Of a stretch of 64,000 nucleotides of DNA, positions 47,001-56,100 are shown one piece after another; within the stretch, counting starts at the first letter, position 1, and every line of letters begins with the position of its first letter. Where the stretch lies: contig VWZF01005173.1 in NCBI GenBank assembly GCA_013396755.1, forward strand, positions 667,994-731,993, in the 5' to 3' direction. The DNA comes from Sclerurus mexicanus (taxonomy: Eukaryota; Chordata; Aves; Passeriformes; Furnariidae). The position numbers were made by a program, and so were the translations under genes. The notes under the pieces were generated by a model that saw only the letters and a program-made list of their open reading frames with translations, ran no database searches and was not told the origin of the DNA.

Positions 47001-47840
47001 CTCCTCTTTCTTAAAACTGCTTTTAAGTCAGTGAACTGGTGTCAGCAGGTGATGCCACATCCCACAGCATGGCTGGTACTGGCACCATCGCGCTCCCAGG
47101 CATGCCGGCTGCACTCTCACCGCCCTCACTGCCTGGCAGGAGGTGGAGGTCAGGCTCACAGAAAGGCATTTTGGATCAGGCTCAGGAAAAAACACAGAGA
47201 CCAGGAGGAGCTGGCACATTGTGCTCACCGGGCGCTCACCAGCTCAGCAGACTCTGCCAGAAATGAACCCAATTACCAAGGCTGCACTTTCTTTGAGGAG
47301 CAGAGAGGGGAGGAAAAACGCCACATGGCATGACTGAGCCAGCCCGTGCTCTGTCACTTCCACTGCCCCTCTCATCCCTCTCCCACGCAGCCGCACCCCC
47401 GGTGCCCGCGCCGTGTCCCGCCTGGTGCGGGGCTTCCTGCACAGCCCCCGCAGCCCCTCTCCCGGCACACACTCCCGCAGGGCAGTAGCTGCAGATCACT
47501 TCAAGGGAAAGGAAAAAGGCAAAGGAAAGTCTGTGTTTCAAGAAAAGATAAAAACCCCACCAACTTAACACAAACGACACCTTCGAACCCTTCCCTTGCT
47601 TCGCTGTGCAAAAGCCAGAGGGAACCACCCTGATGCGGAGGAAATGCTGCTTCCAACAAATCTCTGACAAGAAAAAAGTCATTTTACAGCCCTTCCCACC
47701 TCCCCCGAGAGCGTTTGCTGGCTGGAGCCTCCCAATCCAAACAGAGCCTGGACACGAGCAGACTCACCATGGCAGGAGCTGTTAATCCCGGCTTTGTTCA
47801 TTGGAAACCGTGGATTAAATGCAGAAAAAAGTATCAGCAT
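28955..47840 (-). CDS. STARD8: STARD8 (DLC3): SAM-RhoGAP-START Rho GTPase-activating protein, 14 coding exons
   Basis: Gene-level entry. STARD8 is a deleted-in-liver-cancer family protein that stimulates GTP hydrolysis by Rho GTPases, acting at focal adhesions and adherens junctions or endosomal membranes (family knowledge). Joining 14 minus-strand exons with GT-AG borders and matching phases gives 3246 nt, that is 1081 residues plus stop: SAM about 25-78, serine-rich linker 98-550, RhoGAP about 620-839 with arginine finger R669, START about 870-1078. It resembles STARD8 more than DLC1 or STARD13 in the linker (RHGDCLVYIPCDHKPGTFP, SLSIESLCP), in NMAATQGLSHMI and in the HPLRLWK segment. From memory the human long isoform is about 1103 residues and the short one about 1023, the difference matching the internal Met79. 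The start at 47840 is preceded in frame by a stop and lies beside a CpG island. No frameshift or premature stop was seen. Confidence 0.95.
29671..29847 (-). CDS. STARD8: STARD8 exon 13 (START domain)
   Basis: Encodes residues 984-1043: RWHTDLPRGACLLMSLSVEH, a variable strand, then TSQYLIEPSAMGRSRVTHIC and RADL. The SQYLIEP..xGRSRVTHICRADLRG block is the conserved end of the START beta-sheet in DLC proteins. The acceptor is CGTCCTGCAG and the donor is CTCAG/GTAACAG; the split codon AG+G gives Arg1043. Confidence 0.96.
30012..30229 (-). CDS. STARD8: STARD8 exon 12 (START domain)
   Basis: Encodes residues 912-984: VRDGHPLRLWKVSTDVEAPP, then AAVLHRVLRERHLWDEDLLQ and a segment ending VYHYVTDSMAPHPRRDCMVL. 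These are core strands and helices of the START lipid-binding fold. HPLRLWK..T.V.APP and HLWDEDLL are characteristic of STARD8. The acceptor is GTCCCCTCAG and the donor is CTCCG/GTGAGG. Confidence 0.96.
30545..30760 (-). CDS. STARD8: STARD8 exon 11 (GAP-START linker and start of START domain)
   Basis: Encodes residues 840-911: VSHDILLQLSSSYMAADTYP to LSTPGPLNTELSCKK. The SYFEQSVQNLLKESSEKFKGW segment begins the START (StAR-related lipid transfer) domain. The acceptor is GGTTCGTAG and the donor is AAAAAG/GTAAGT; the exon is a whole number of codons, phase 0 at both ends. Confidence 0.95.
31057..31171 (-). CDS. STARD8: STARD8 exon 10 (end of RhoGAP domain)
   Basis: Encodes residues 801-839: RAIHKRGTMGKPDQKDLNEN followed by MAATQGLSHMITDCKKLFQ, the last helices of the RhoGAP fold. 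The acceptor follows a C-rich tract (CCCCCCACAG) and the donor is CTTCCAG/GTGGGT, phase 0. The basic stretch before GKPDQKDLNENMAATQGL aligns with the same place in all three DLC paralogues. Confidence 0.96.
31393..31603 (-). CDS. STARD8: STARD8 exon 9 (RhoGAP core)
   Basis: Encodes residues 731-801, including VSKEQRLQAVQAAIILMPDE, NREVLQTLLYFLSDIASAEE and NQMTAGNLAVCLAPSIFHLN. The NxxTxxNLAxxxxPSL-like block contains the conserved asparagine that helps orient the RhoGAP active site. DIASAEENQMTAGNLAV is STARD8-like rather than DLC1-like. The acceptor is GTGCCCACAG and the donor is CCCAG/GTAAGG. Confidence 0.97.
31742..31940 (-). CDS. STARD8: STARD8 exon 8 (RhoGAP catalytic arginine finger)
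   Basis: Encodes residues 665-731. It begins VGIFRKSGVKSRIQALR; Arg669 (codon 31928-31926) is the arginine finger that RhoGAP proteins insert into the GTPase active site, so the protein is predicted to be catalytically competent. QSAYDVADLLKQYFRDLPEP follows, the second conserved RhoGAP block. The acceptor is CCTCGACAG and the donor is CAGT/GTAAGG. The split codon T+TT gives Phe731. Confidence 0.97.
32210..32369 (-). CDS. STARD8: STARD8 exon 7 (start of RhoGAP domain)
   Basis: Encodes residues 611-664: TVPKFMKRTKVPDYRDKIVF, then GVPPIVNVQRTGQPLPQSIQ and QAMRYLRSQCLDQ. This opens the RhoGAP fold; FGVPP followed by a helix before the arginine-finger loop is typical. The acceptor is ACTCTGCAG and the donor is ACCAG/GTGATG, phase 0. 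The donor is weaker than its neighbours (GTGATG rather than GTAAGT or GTGAGT). Confidence 0.96.
32446..32482. repeat. (CA)n-like microsatellite in STARD8 intron 6
   Basis: ACACACAAACACACACACATG followed by CCACACACACGCGTG, about 35 bases. Confidence 0.75.
32879..33052 (-). CDS. STARD8: STARD8 exon 6 (linker to RhoGAP)
   Basis: Encodes residues 553-611, from KLRWHSFQNSHRPSLNSASL to MEKYSVPHKQGWTW. This is a near-invariant DLC-family block just before the GAP domain. The wording SLEINRQ and LLRLTAIMEKY fits STARD8 better than DLC1. The acceptor is TTCATCCAG and the donor is ACGTG/GTGAGATG; the split codon TG+G gives Trp611. Confidence 0.96.
33340..33476 (+). mobile_element. CR1 LINE 3' end in STARD8 intron 5
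   Basis: GCCAGGTTGGATGGGGCTTC, TAGTGGAAGGTATCCCTTCC and CCCACCTAAACAATCCTAGG then GATTCTGTG. It lies antisense to STARD8. Confidence 0.88.
34100..34235 (+). mobile_element. CR1 LINE 3' end abutting the STARD8 exon 5 donor
   Basis: GCCAAGCTGGATAGGACTTG, GGTCTAGTGGAAAGTGTCTC and CCCACCCAAACCATCTCGGG then GTTCTGTGATAC. The tail runs into the splice donor (GT complement at 34235-34236), leaving almost no unique intron sequence between the repeat and exon 5. Confidence 0.88.
34237..35603 (-). CDS. STARD8: STARD8 exon 5 (large linker exon, focal-adhesion targeting region)
   Basis: A 1367-nt exon encoding residues 98-553. It opens with an acidic stretch (NEDSEEEDLCAIS) and WAFQRDSKRWSRVG. It then holds a basic segment (KPKKRRSRSFLKRIESLRRK, about 221-240), the DLC signature DHKPGTFPKSLSIESLCP (358-375), SVYDNVPDF with Tyr432 (codon 34601-34599), which matches the DLC motif binding tensin SH2/PTB domains, a LDDILQHMWGLQQKV helix, an acidic run near 483-494, and ERRDSGVGASLTRPCR at the end. 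The linker is known in the family for focal-adhesion targeting and phosphoregulation; here that is inferred from the motifs. The acceptor is CACTCACAG. The donor CAG/GTATCA is unusual because its intronic side merges with a CR1 tail. Confidence 0.96.
35908..35971 (-). CDS. STARD8: STARD8 exon 4 (end of SAM; internal start of short isoform)
   Basis: Encodes residues 76-97: RRLMTLNTCASMKLDVHFQR then KQ. The ATG at 35964-35962 (Met79, MTLNTCASMKL) corresponds to the initiator of the canonical shorter mammalian isoform, which lacks SAM, so a transcript beginning downstream of the SAM exons would still make RhoGAP-START protein. The acceptor is TTCTTGCAG and the donor is AAGCAG/GTAAGTC, phase 0. 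Confidence 0.93.
37020..37079 (+). mobile_element. CR1 LINE 3' end in STARD8 intron 3
   Basis: GGTTGGATTTAATGACCTTA, AAGGTCTTTTATAACCTAAA and TGATTCTGTGACTCT: only the last 60 bases of a CR1 copy. Confidence 0.8.
37606..37687 (-). CDS. STARD8: STARD8 exon 3 (second half of SAM domain)
   Basis: Encodes residues 49-76: SSFPLDISAVKKDHSFLDQD then SLKSLC, the second part of the SAM fold; DLC relatives carry FPIDI..VKxDHDFLxxD here. The acceptor is preceded by a pyrimidine-rich stretch ending CCCCAG and the donor is TGCAG/GTAAC. The split codon AG+G gives Arg76 at the start of exon 4. Confidence 0.93.
38998..39069 (-). CDS. STARD8: STARD8 exon 2 (first half of SAM domain)
   Basis: Encodes residues 25-49, including IEAKKACDWLRAAGFPQYAQLY, the highly conserved opening of the DLC-family SAM domain, a small helical protein-interaction fold. 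The acceptor is TTTCTTCCAG and the donor is GAAG/GTGAGAG. Phase is 1 on entry and 1 on exit; the last base completes Asp49 with exon 3. Reading straight through the acceptor gives an open frame but no family sequence, so splicing here is favoured. Confidence 0.93.
43277..43319. repeat. 17-bp tandem repeat in STARD8 intron 1
   Basis: ATGGGCATCTCCTGTTC at 43277, ATGGGCATCCCCTGTCC at 43294, and a partial copy at 43311. Short and without evident function. Confidence 0.8.
44379..44490 (-). mobile_element. CR1 LINE 3' end in STARD8 intron 1
   Basis: ATCATGGAATCATGGAATAG, TTTAGGCTGGGAAAGCCCTC and AAGATCATCAAGTTCAGCAC: the reverse complement of a CR1 tail and adjacent 3' region. It is in the same orientation as STARD8. 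Confidence 0.85.
45201..45350 (-). mobile_element. CR1 LINE 3' end in STARD8 intron 1
   Basis: AGAATCCCAGAATAGTTTGG, GTTGGAAGTGACCTAGAAAT, CCATGGGCAGGAGCACCTTCC and GGTTGCTCCAAGCCCCATCT in CR1 antisense order. Confidence 0.88.
47768..47840 (-). CDS. STARD8: STARD8 candidate coding exon 1 (N-terminus of the SAM-containing isoform)
   Basis: This 73-nt segment starts at an ATG with G at -3, is preceded in frame by TGA, encodes 24 residues (MLILFSAFNPRFP..SSCH) plus one base, and ends at a strong donor CATG/GTGAGTC. The leftover base completes Glu25 exactly with the AA that opens the SAM exon. An alternative in-frame Met is residue 14. It sits at the edge of a CpG island. It places Met79 where the short isoform would start, close to the roughly 80-residue difference recalled for human. 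The peptide itself is not one I recognise, so the call rests on phase, splice signal, position and length. Confidence 0.68.
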
Positions 47841-47844
47841 GACC

Positions 47845-48240
47845 CCCGGCCTCCTTCATCCCCGCCTTGGCCACCCAGCACCGTCCGCCAGTGGTCAGAG
47901 ACCTTCCCACAGGCAGCCCACGGGAGAGCTCCGACCCTTCCCGGCGGGCCGGCTGCTCGGAGCCGCCCCGATGTGCCGCTCCTGCCCGGCAGCTGCCGCG
48001 CTGCTCCTCACGAGCAAACAGGACATCCCGGCCCCGGGCGGGGGCGGGAGCAGCGGGGAGGGCTCCACCCGGAGTGCCGGGGAGCGCTGCTGCCCCGAGG
48101 AGCCGCTCCCAGCTCCGCGACACCGCCCGAGTGCGGGGCGGACACCCGCGGCTGCCCTGCCCCGGCCGGGGTGCCCGGTCCGGCCAGGTGACCTGCAGCT
48201 TTCAACTCCACCTGAAAGAAAACGAGGGACTGAGAGCGAA
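47845..48240 (-). promoter_or_regulatory. CpG island, likely promoter of the long STARD8 isoform
   Basis: A dense GC- and CpG-rich patch (for example CGGCGGGCCGGC, GCCGCCCCG, CCCCGGGCGGGGGCGGG) in otherwise CpG-poor DNA, directly upstream on the minus strand of candidate exon 1. GGGCGG/CCGCCC boxes of the Sp1 type are present and no TATA box was seen. The transcription start is inferred to be near 47.9-48.2 kb. Moderately CpG-rich DNA also occurs at 47220-47480, inside intron 1. Confidence 0.65.
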
Positions 48241-51200
48241 GCTTCCCGAAGGGCGACACCGTGCCGGCTCCAGGCGCTGGGAGTGGGGCTGGCTGGGAGC
48301 GTGGCACTGCCCAGAAGTACTTCAGGAGGGAGGAGAGGGATGGGTGCCCCAAAACCCCCTTTCCCATCCCATCAGACACTGAATACTCAAACCACTGTCT
48401 GTGATCTCCAGCTGAGGCTCCTCTCAGCTGCCAGCCGCTGGCCAGGAACCCAGCTTTCCATGTGTCAGGGATGGGAAGGCTGGGAAAATGGAAAGGGAAG
48501 GCTGATCCATCATAAATTTCTCAGTCTCTCAAGATACCGAAGAGGACTAAAGGCTCAAAAAGATGGTTCAGGGACAACAAAGGGAGTGCCTGCTACCCAA
48601 GATATCCAGACCAAATCGTCCAATTGCCTAAAAATTCCTAGTTTATGCTCAACCCAGTTTCTTCCACTTGCCCTAGGAATGCTCCTTCCCCATGCAGCAG
48701 GACTCAGCTCCTTTCTGGGACAGCCTGGAGGGGAGGGGTCAGCACAATTCAAGTGAGAAGTTGTGGTTGACACAGGATTAGTCTCTACAATGAAAAGCAC
48801 ATTTCCCGTGCCTTCACTTCCCAAGCCGGTGCTTTGGCACAAATCATTCCCAGAATGAGCTATGAGATCCCCTCAGCTGAGCATCATCTCACCTGGTTTC
48901 TGATTCCCAGTGAGAAACACAATAGGTCAACCCTATCCAGGGATATGGCACTGGAAAGCATCCTGCCCGCCCCTCAGCTTCCTTACACCGAGCAGGTCAG
49001 ACAGAAGAGAGCAGGAAGAGGCAGGACAAAGACCTGAGGGCCACTGTGGTGCTTTTTGCCTTCTCCAAACCCAGGCTCCTCCAGACCCAGGCCCCAGGGA
49101 CCCGGGAGGGACACGGATCCCTCCAGACCGCACTGTCTGGATGGGGGGCAGCAGCTGTGGAAGCTCAGATAATGGCCCCAGTGTCATCACAAAAACGTGG
49201 GGGGCAGCGAAACCTGAGGACAAGGGTGGAAGCAAACAGCAGGAACCTCAGGTTATGGAGCTCACCTAGCCAAACAGGAGCCCATGACCTGCCTCGCTCT
49301 TTTTGCCCTTTCTCACCACTGTTGGGGCTGGAGTTGAAGCTAAAGGCTCCCTATTCTTCATGGATCCAGCTGGAGATGCCAGGACAGCAGGACAACAGAC
49401 CTTTTGGAGAAGGCTTAAAGGATGTCATAGTTTTGCAAACAAAGGAACATTTCAAAAAAATACAGAAGTCTCCTTGCCAGGAATGTGGGGAATGTCAGGG
49501 AATATTACAAAACAGGATACAAAAGCTGGCCTCAAGCGATGCTAGAGACTCATATACTGGCCTGACAGTCAAGATGTTGAATCCTGATGGAGGACCAACC
49601 ATGGGAATGGCAGAGGCAGTTCACATGGTCCCATTGGTCTGTCTCCCACCAGAGAATCCAGCACAGCCAGCTCTGCCGGCCATCCTTGTGCCCTTTCTCA
49701 CAGTCAATCCCACCCTGTGCCCAGACACAGGCCAAAACAGAACCCTTGCCATAAAACATGACTTTTCTGAGGAGCTGATGCAAGCAAAGCCTCACAGGAC
49801 ACAGTGAAGAGCCATGGATCAGGGAGGACACAAGGATGCATGAAGGGAACTGGGCTGATCCATGGCCGAAAATCATGAATCCCAGACCTCTGCTGTAAAC
49901 AATGAGGAAAAGAAGTGGTTCAAATTACTTTTCTTCAGTTCTGTTAATTAACCCAGCACTTCCTGGCCTTCCAAGGGATTTACAGGCACAGGAGCTCACA
50001 CCCCCTCACGCAGCTCTTCCGGCTCACGGGAAGCTACGACGCCGAAGGCATTGGTGCTGGAGCAGTGGCTGCCAACAGCAGGGTCAGGAGCAGAGGAACA
50101 GTTCCTGGGGTCAGGCCAAGGAGAAGCCCAGGGGTCAGGAGGCAGCAGGAAGCCCCAGTTCCACACACCAACTGCTTGCAGTAGAAAACAGAGGCCAGTT
50201 ACTGGCAGAGCAGCACCTTTGGCAGGAATGGGCATGTTTGTTCCAGCTTCCCTTCCGTGTGAAACCCCCTCTGTAAGGAAAAGATTTGTCACAGCAAGAC
50301 CCGCTTGGGGTTTTCTCACCCAGCCCTGACAGCAGGACGGCCTCACTGGTGCTCACAGCCACATACAGTGAGGACTGAGCAGCTGCCCAAGGGAGGCAGA
50401 TCCCCTCCTGATGGCAGGCTGATGCCAGGGCTGGCAAAGGCTCCAGCTCACATCCAGTGCTTTCCAGGGATGATACTAGGAACACTTTGCCCTAAAGACA
50501 GTCATTCTGGAATACACACTGTGATCACACAGGGAGGAACCTCCCCAACTAGACCTCTACCACAGTGGGAGTGCATGGCAGGGAAGCGCCTCTCTCCCCA
50601 CAGCTTCAGGGCAGGAGGAAGGAGTAAAGGCTGTCCCGGGCCTCTTTGGCTAATGGAAAACCAGCCAGGAGAAGCCTCCACGGGGCTTGAAGCTTGTCTG
50701 TCCATGTGTCAGAGTGAGGGACCCTGGCAGGTCCTGCACCTCAGAGGAAGAGCCCACCCTGGAGCCCCCCAGGGCTGTCTCCATCCTACACTTTGCACAG
50801 CAGCATTTTACATGTGTAAACATCCCAAGCAGTCAGTGTTGTGTCCTTCAGAAAAACACTCTCAAATGCTCTTCTTTTCCCAAGTAAGAGTTCCTTCCCA
50901 GTCCCACCAGTGTGCAGTGGTTGCCCCACTGGTGTTTCGAGGAAGGCTTTGCCTCAGCAAAGCTCCCCCTCAGTGCTGCAGGCTGATGTGTTTGTGGTCA
51001 ATAAGCTCACACCCTTCTAGAACTTTGCCACGTCTATTTTTATGAGCCACTAATTTTTGCCTCACATGCACCTTTTTGGGAGGGACCCAAAGCCCAGCAC
51101 AGCTCAGCAACCTCAGCATCTTCAGGGATGAGCAGCACCTGCCCCCAAGCCCCCACGACCACTCCCTGACCAGGCCCATCTAAGACAGCCCATACCTTAC

Positions 51201-52875
51201 TTTGGCCCAAAAACCACGAGTCCAAGTGCCTGGACACGTGGCTGCGTGGCTGCTCACCCGATGCCTGCCTGAGAAAGCCACAGCCACGGGCACATGGCTG
51301 GGAACGCTCCACTGCCCTGCCCGGCACGTGACAGGTGACACTGGCCCGTGACGGCCGCACACAAGGACTCGCTGCTCTTCCTGCCGGCTGCTCACCAAGC
51401 GTCCCATTCCTGCCTGCCCACAGGACTGCAGAGCACCACGAGGTGCCTCTGGGCTGAGAGCACCAAGTGAGGCCAGAGGAGCTGATCTTTGCTCTCTGTG
51501 GGTCTCCAGAGCATTCCCAGATTGAGCCATGAGACACAGCATCTCCTCCCACTTCCAGTGCAAAGCATCCCAGTGTCCAGCCCCACCCCAGGTCCCAGCA
51601 GAGCTGGAGATGACCTGCAGAGCAGCAGTGCTGGAAAAACAGGGAAAGCGCTGAGAAAGCCACCAGTGCCTCATTCAGTGCCACGATGGGCTGAGGAACC
51701 TGGCCAAGAAACACGAGCACTCAATAATCCATGGAACACAGCCTTACACAATGTCAAGGCACATCCTTCCATGCTGCCAGGAGTCTTTCACGGCACAGCT
51801 CCTGCTCAAGGAGCGGCACGAACCACCTGAGAGCAGGTAGCTCCCACATGAAGCAGCCAGGCAGGTGCCTGGTTCTGCCAGCACAGCTAGAGAGCAGCCC
51901 AAGGACAGCCAAGATCTCCATGGGCACTGGCAGTAAGGAGAGACCGGGATCTCCAAGGATTCAGGTCCCATCCTGAGCCAACACCAGGCACCTGGGGGGA
52001 CCTGACCCTGCCAAAATAGATGTTCTCAATGTACCATGTTTCCTCCTCTCCATGAAGACCACAGATAAAATACCAGTGAATCTTAACAAACACTAATCAT
52101 TGAAACTCCTGACCTCATTATCCCCTGCCTACTTCAACAGCCAAAGGAACAGAGACATGAGGGGAACCTGGGGGATTTCACCTCACCCCTCAAAACAAGA
52201 AGAGCCACTGCAAAGCAGAAGGGGAGCAGGGGCCGAGGGGAGGCTGTCTCAGTGCATCAAAGGGCTTGTGCGGATTTGTGTCTCTGAGAAGGGCAGGAAG
52301 GAAAAGCGTCACACCACAGAGCTAAGCCAAGGGCCCAGTGCCGCTTCCGGCCACAGTTCTGCAGAACTTCTTTAATGAGCCAACAGCTGCGGCTCCTCAG
52401 CCTGTAACGGTGTTCACAGAAACAAAAAAATAATGAAAAAACAATTTCTGCTGCTCGAGCAGGTGGGAAAGCCGTGGAGAGCAGAAGAGGAGAGGCAGCA
52501 GCATAATGCGGCTGCAGCAGCAGCAGGACGGCCGTGCCAAGGCTCTGGGGACAGCATGACCCCCGGCATGGCTTCCTCTGTCAGAGGAAGAGATCTGGGC
52601 ACACCCAGCTCCTCTCAAAGCAGGCTCCACGGGCGGGGAAGGGGGATCCACCCAAAACTTGCTGGGTCCCAGCCTGCTCCCGCTGCACCTCTCAGTGCCC
52701 AGGATCCTCCAGCCACCCGCAGCCGGCTGGAGCCGCAGCTGCCGATGCTCAAGGTCAGGCTGAGAGCATCCACGTGCCCAGGGAGGAGCAAAGCTCTGGT
52801 TCACCAGCACACTCTGACTGTCCTCTTTGTTACCACTTCAGTCCCACACGACATTCCTGCCACCACCACAGGGAT

Positions 52876-53115
52876 CCCAGAATCATGGAATCCCAGAATG
52901 GTTTGGGTTGGAAGTGACCTTAAAGCTCATCTCATTCAACGCCCTTGCCATGGGCAGGGACACGTCCCACCAGCCCAGGTTGCTCCAAGCCCCGTCCAAC
53001 CTGGCCTTGGACACTTCCAGGGATCCAGGGGCAGCTGCAGCTTCTCTGCCCAACCTGTGCTAGGGCCTGCCCACCCTCACAGGGAGGAATTTCTTCCCAG
53101 TGCCTCAGCAGTGCC
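52876..53115 (-). mobile_element. CR1 LINE 3' end
   Basis: AGAATCATGGAATCCCAGAA, TGGTTTGGGTTGGAAGTGAC, GCCATGGGCAGGGACACGTC and CAACCTGGCCTTGGACACTT then GGAGGAATTTCTTCCCAGTG: about 240 bases of CR1 in antisense. Confidence 0.92.
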
Positions 53116-56100
53116 TGAGGGTCATCTCCAAATCCCCTCTCTGCATTTGAATACTAAAATAATTAAAATTTAAAATTAAAAAAGTGTGCTGGTTCTTTTG
53201 TGATGCGAACAGAACTCACCACACCAACCAGCACCACCTCATTTTATCTACCCCTTCTTCCTTGCTTCCTGCCATCTGAACACCAGCCATCAGACCAGAG
53301 GTACCTTTGTCCTGGCCCAGCATGCAACGATCCCGGTTTGCAGGTGATGTTTACAAGTGATGTTTGCAGGAGCAGTGCTGTGATGTAACTGCTCTGTGCT
53401 GCATCCGGGCTCTGGTTCAACAGCAGGAATCTGGTCACAGCCTCATGCTCTGAATCCCTTTCAAACACCCCTGGGATCCCAGGTGAGTGTCATCAAGGTG
53501 GGCATTTGGAGCACACAGCTGGGGGACTTGAAGCAGAAACGGCACCAACTGGTTCCCTCCAGACAAAACCTTGTGGGAAGAGTGGACAGAGACTGGAAAA
53601 CCGGATCATCCATGGCTGGAGCAGCGGACAGCAGAGCCAGCAGGCTCAGTGCCTCTAACCTGAGGCAGCCCCAGGGAGCCTCCCCGGCACTTTCAGAGCC
53701 TGTGTACAGAGTACCAGTGCTCCCAGTTCAGCCATTCCATGCCTGGGACCACCATTTCCCAGGCTGCCAGAGTGGAGTGACACCCCAGCACTGCCGGGGC
53801 CAGGAGCCAAGGTGAAACAATGGGAACCATTTACAGGGCAGGAAGCTGCATCTGCTGGATGAAACGCTATCTTCAAACAAGACGTGTTTGGATAACTCCA
53901 GTTTCATAACTTGCCTCTTCCGATGTTAGGAAATCATGGTAATAAAAAGAAAACAAAATGGGGCAGAAGAAACCTGGCACGGGGAACAAAGGGGGAATGG
54001 CTCAAGCCCCGGCGCTGCCTGGGGGAGCCCAGCCTGCAGTGTCAGGGACCAGCTGCAGCCCCAGCGCCAGAATCAAGGTCTGATCAAATATCCATGGGGA
54101 AAGAGTTAAATCTGCACTACAGACACAAGGGCCACAGTGAATTTTGATGATCTGGTATATTACCATGTTTGTTTGATTGTCTTTTCAATGGAAATCAAAC
54201 CCATCCTGGGGGAGGGAAAAGAATCCGACTGAGCAGCAGGATATGGGGTCCAGCAGCTCTTACCTCCATCACCTTAGAAGTAATGGAAAGGATGGTCTGA
54301 AAGCATCCTGGACATCCCATGGGAGCCAGCTCAGCCCCACCACAGGGGCAGCAGTGCTGGGGGCACACATGGGACCCTCGGGACCCCTCTCCTCCTGCTG
54401 TGACAGCTGGTCAGTCCCATGGCTCCTGCAGCTGCCACCTCCACAATTCGGGACAAGGAGCCAAAAGCTGAGGTCACCCGGCTCGGCTGTGGACGCTCCC
54501 CAGCACCCACCTCCTCTCCCCACCCTCCCCAGGCCAAATATAAACTTGCTTACAGGAAATGCCTTAAAGAAAAGGCACCTCCCTGCGTCCTGAAGAATGC
54601 CCAGAAAATAAACTGTCTCTGGACATGAAGGAAATGGCTTTTTTAGAAAAAAATTGCATTGCAAAGCAACTTTAACCCTTTCCATCCCTGCTGCAAACAC
54701 AGCCCCCCGTATGCCTCTGGGAATTTTGAGGTGTTTGAGCTCTGGATTGGTGACATGAGAGGAGCCTCCTGCCAGAGGCAGGTCCTGCAGCATCACCAGG
54801 TCCTGAGCAAAAGTGGCACAAAATCCAGAATCCAAACACAAACTCTTTGTCTGGCAAGGAAAGTACAGGACCCTAAAAAGGGGTTCTTAGGTGGGAACTC
54901 ACTCTGGATTCCACAAAAGCACTGGCTCAATTCCCAGAGCCATAACAGAACATAACACAGCTGCTGGCATTGTTGGAGATCCTGCATCATAGCCAGGGGG
55001 GCTGAGGGGCTGCACCTGTGCCACCCCTTCCCATCCCAACCCCTTCTTCAAGGGCCCTGTATGGGGTGCATCAGTGCCCCCTCCCCTCTAAGCGTCCCTC
55101 AGGAGGTGTGCTGGGATCTCCAGCAACTGGAACACAACTCCCCAGCTTCCTGAAGAGGGTGGGGATGGGGTGCCCCAGTGATGCTGCTCCAGCCCAGTGG
55201 GGCAGCATATGGAGGCTTAGAAAGGACAAATGTTGCCCTCACACTCATGTCCCAACACAAGGCACAAGAAAGAAAAAAGGTAAGTCCAGGAAGTCCAGGA
55301 CATGGAGAGGCAGCTGCCTCAGAACAGTCGGTCAAGGACAGCCTAAAGCCAACAGCCTAGTGTGGAGAGGAGAGAGCTCACCCTCCCCAGTCCCTCCCCA
55401 GGCACCATGAGTGCACAAGCATTTCCAGGGCTGCTGGAGAGGAACCTCCACAAGGCAGGACAATAAATAAACTCACTGCCAGGATCCAGCAGCGTCCCCG
55501 TGCACTCACAGGTCACAGCTACAGAGAAGGTGATTCCATTCTCTCTGTACATAGGAGGATGCTGAGGCAGAGCCTCTCCTGGAGCCAAGGCAGGAACAAG
55601 GTGAAGGACGCAACCAAAGCACTTCCCATTTCACTGGACCCTAAGGCCTCTCTAAAAGTCCCCTTAAAAAATGGGCAGTCAGGGCACAATGTGGTTTGAT
55701 CCAATTCAACTGATGCAAAACGCCTCCAGTGCCTGCTGTGGTTTGGGATTTCTCGGAGCAGCAGCGGCTCAGGCTGCTCCCTCCACAGGGACATGTGGAG
55801 GTGCATGGCTGGGCGTGGGAAAGGGAAGCGTGAGGTCAGCTGGCACTTGGCTGGGAAGCGAGTGTCCATCCGGAGCAGCAGCCAGGGCTCAGGGTTCAGC
55901 AGGAGATCACGCCTGCCTCGAGAAGAGAGGCAATTTCAGCCCTGTCCCTGATTTTTCACCCCATGTACAGAGGTTCCCAGCACAACTAGCCCTGGTCCTG
56001 GTGGAGCAGAGCCTGCCCAAACTGCAGTTATCCCAGCGAGGGGAAACAAGTGCCTGAGACAGCTCCAGAGCAGAGGGATGCTTCTGCCATGGCCAAAGAG

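Larger units (their letters stand above)
39070..47767 (-). other. STARD8: STARD8 intron 1 (8.7 kb)
   Basis: Contains two CR1 ends in the sense orientation of the gene and a 17-bp repeat. The 506-codon plus-strand open frame at 39887-41407 is proline/serine-rich, matches no family and is judged spurious. A moderately CpG-rich stretch lies at 47220-47480. Confidence 0.65.

Noticed and set aside
49046..49807. 253-codon plus-strand frame
   Set aside because: No recognisable domain and no supporting splice or promoter signal; composition resembles surrounding non-coding DNA.
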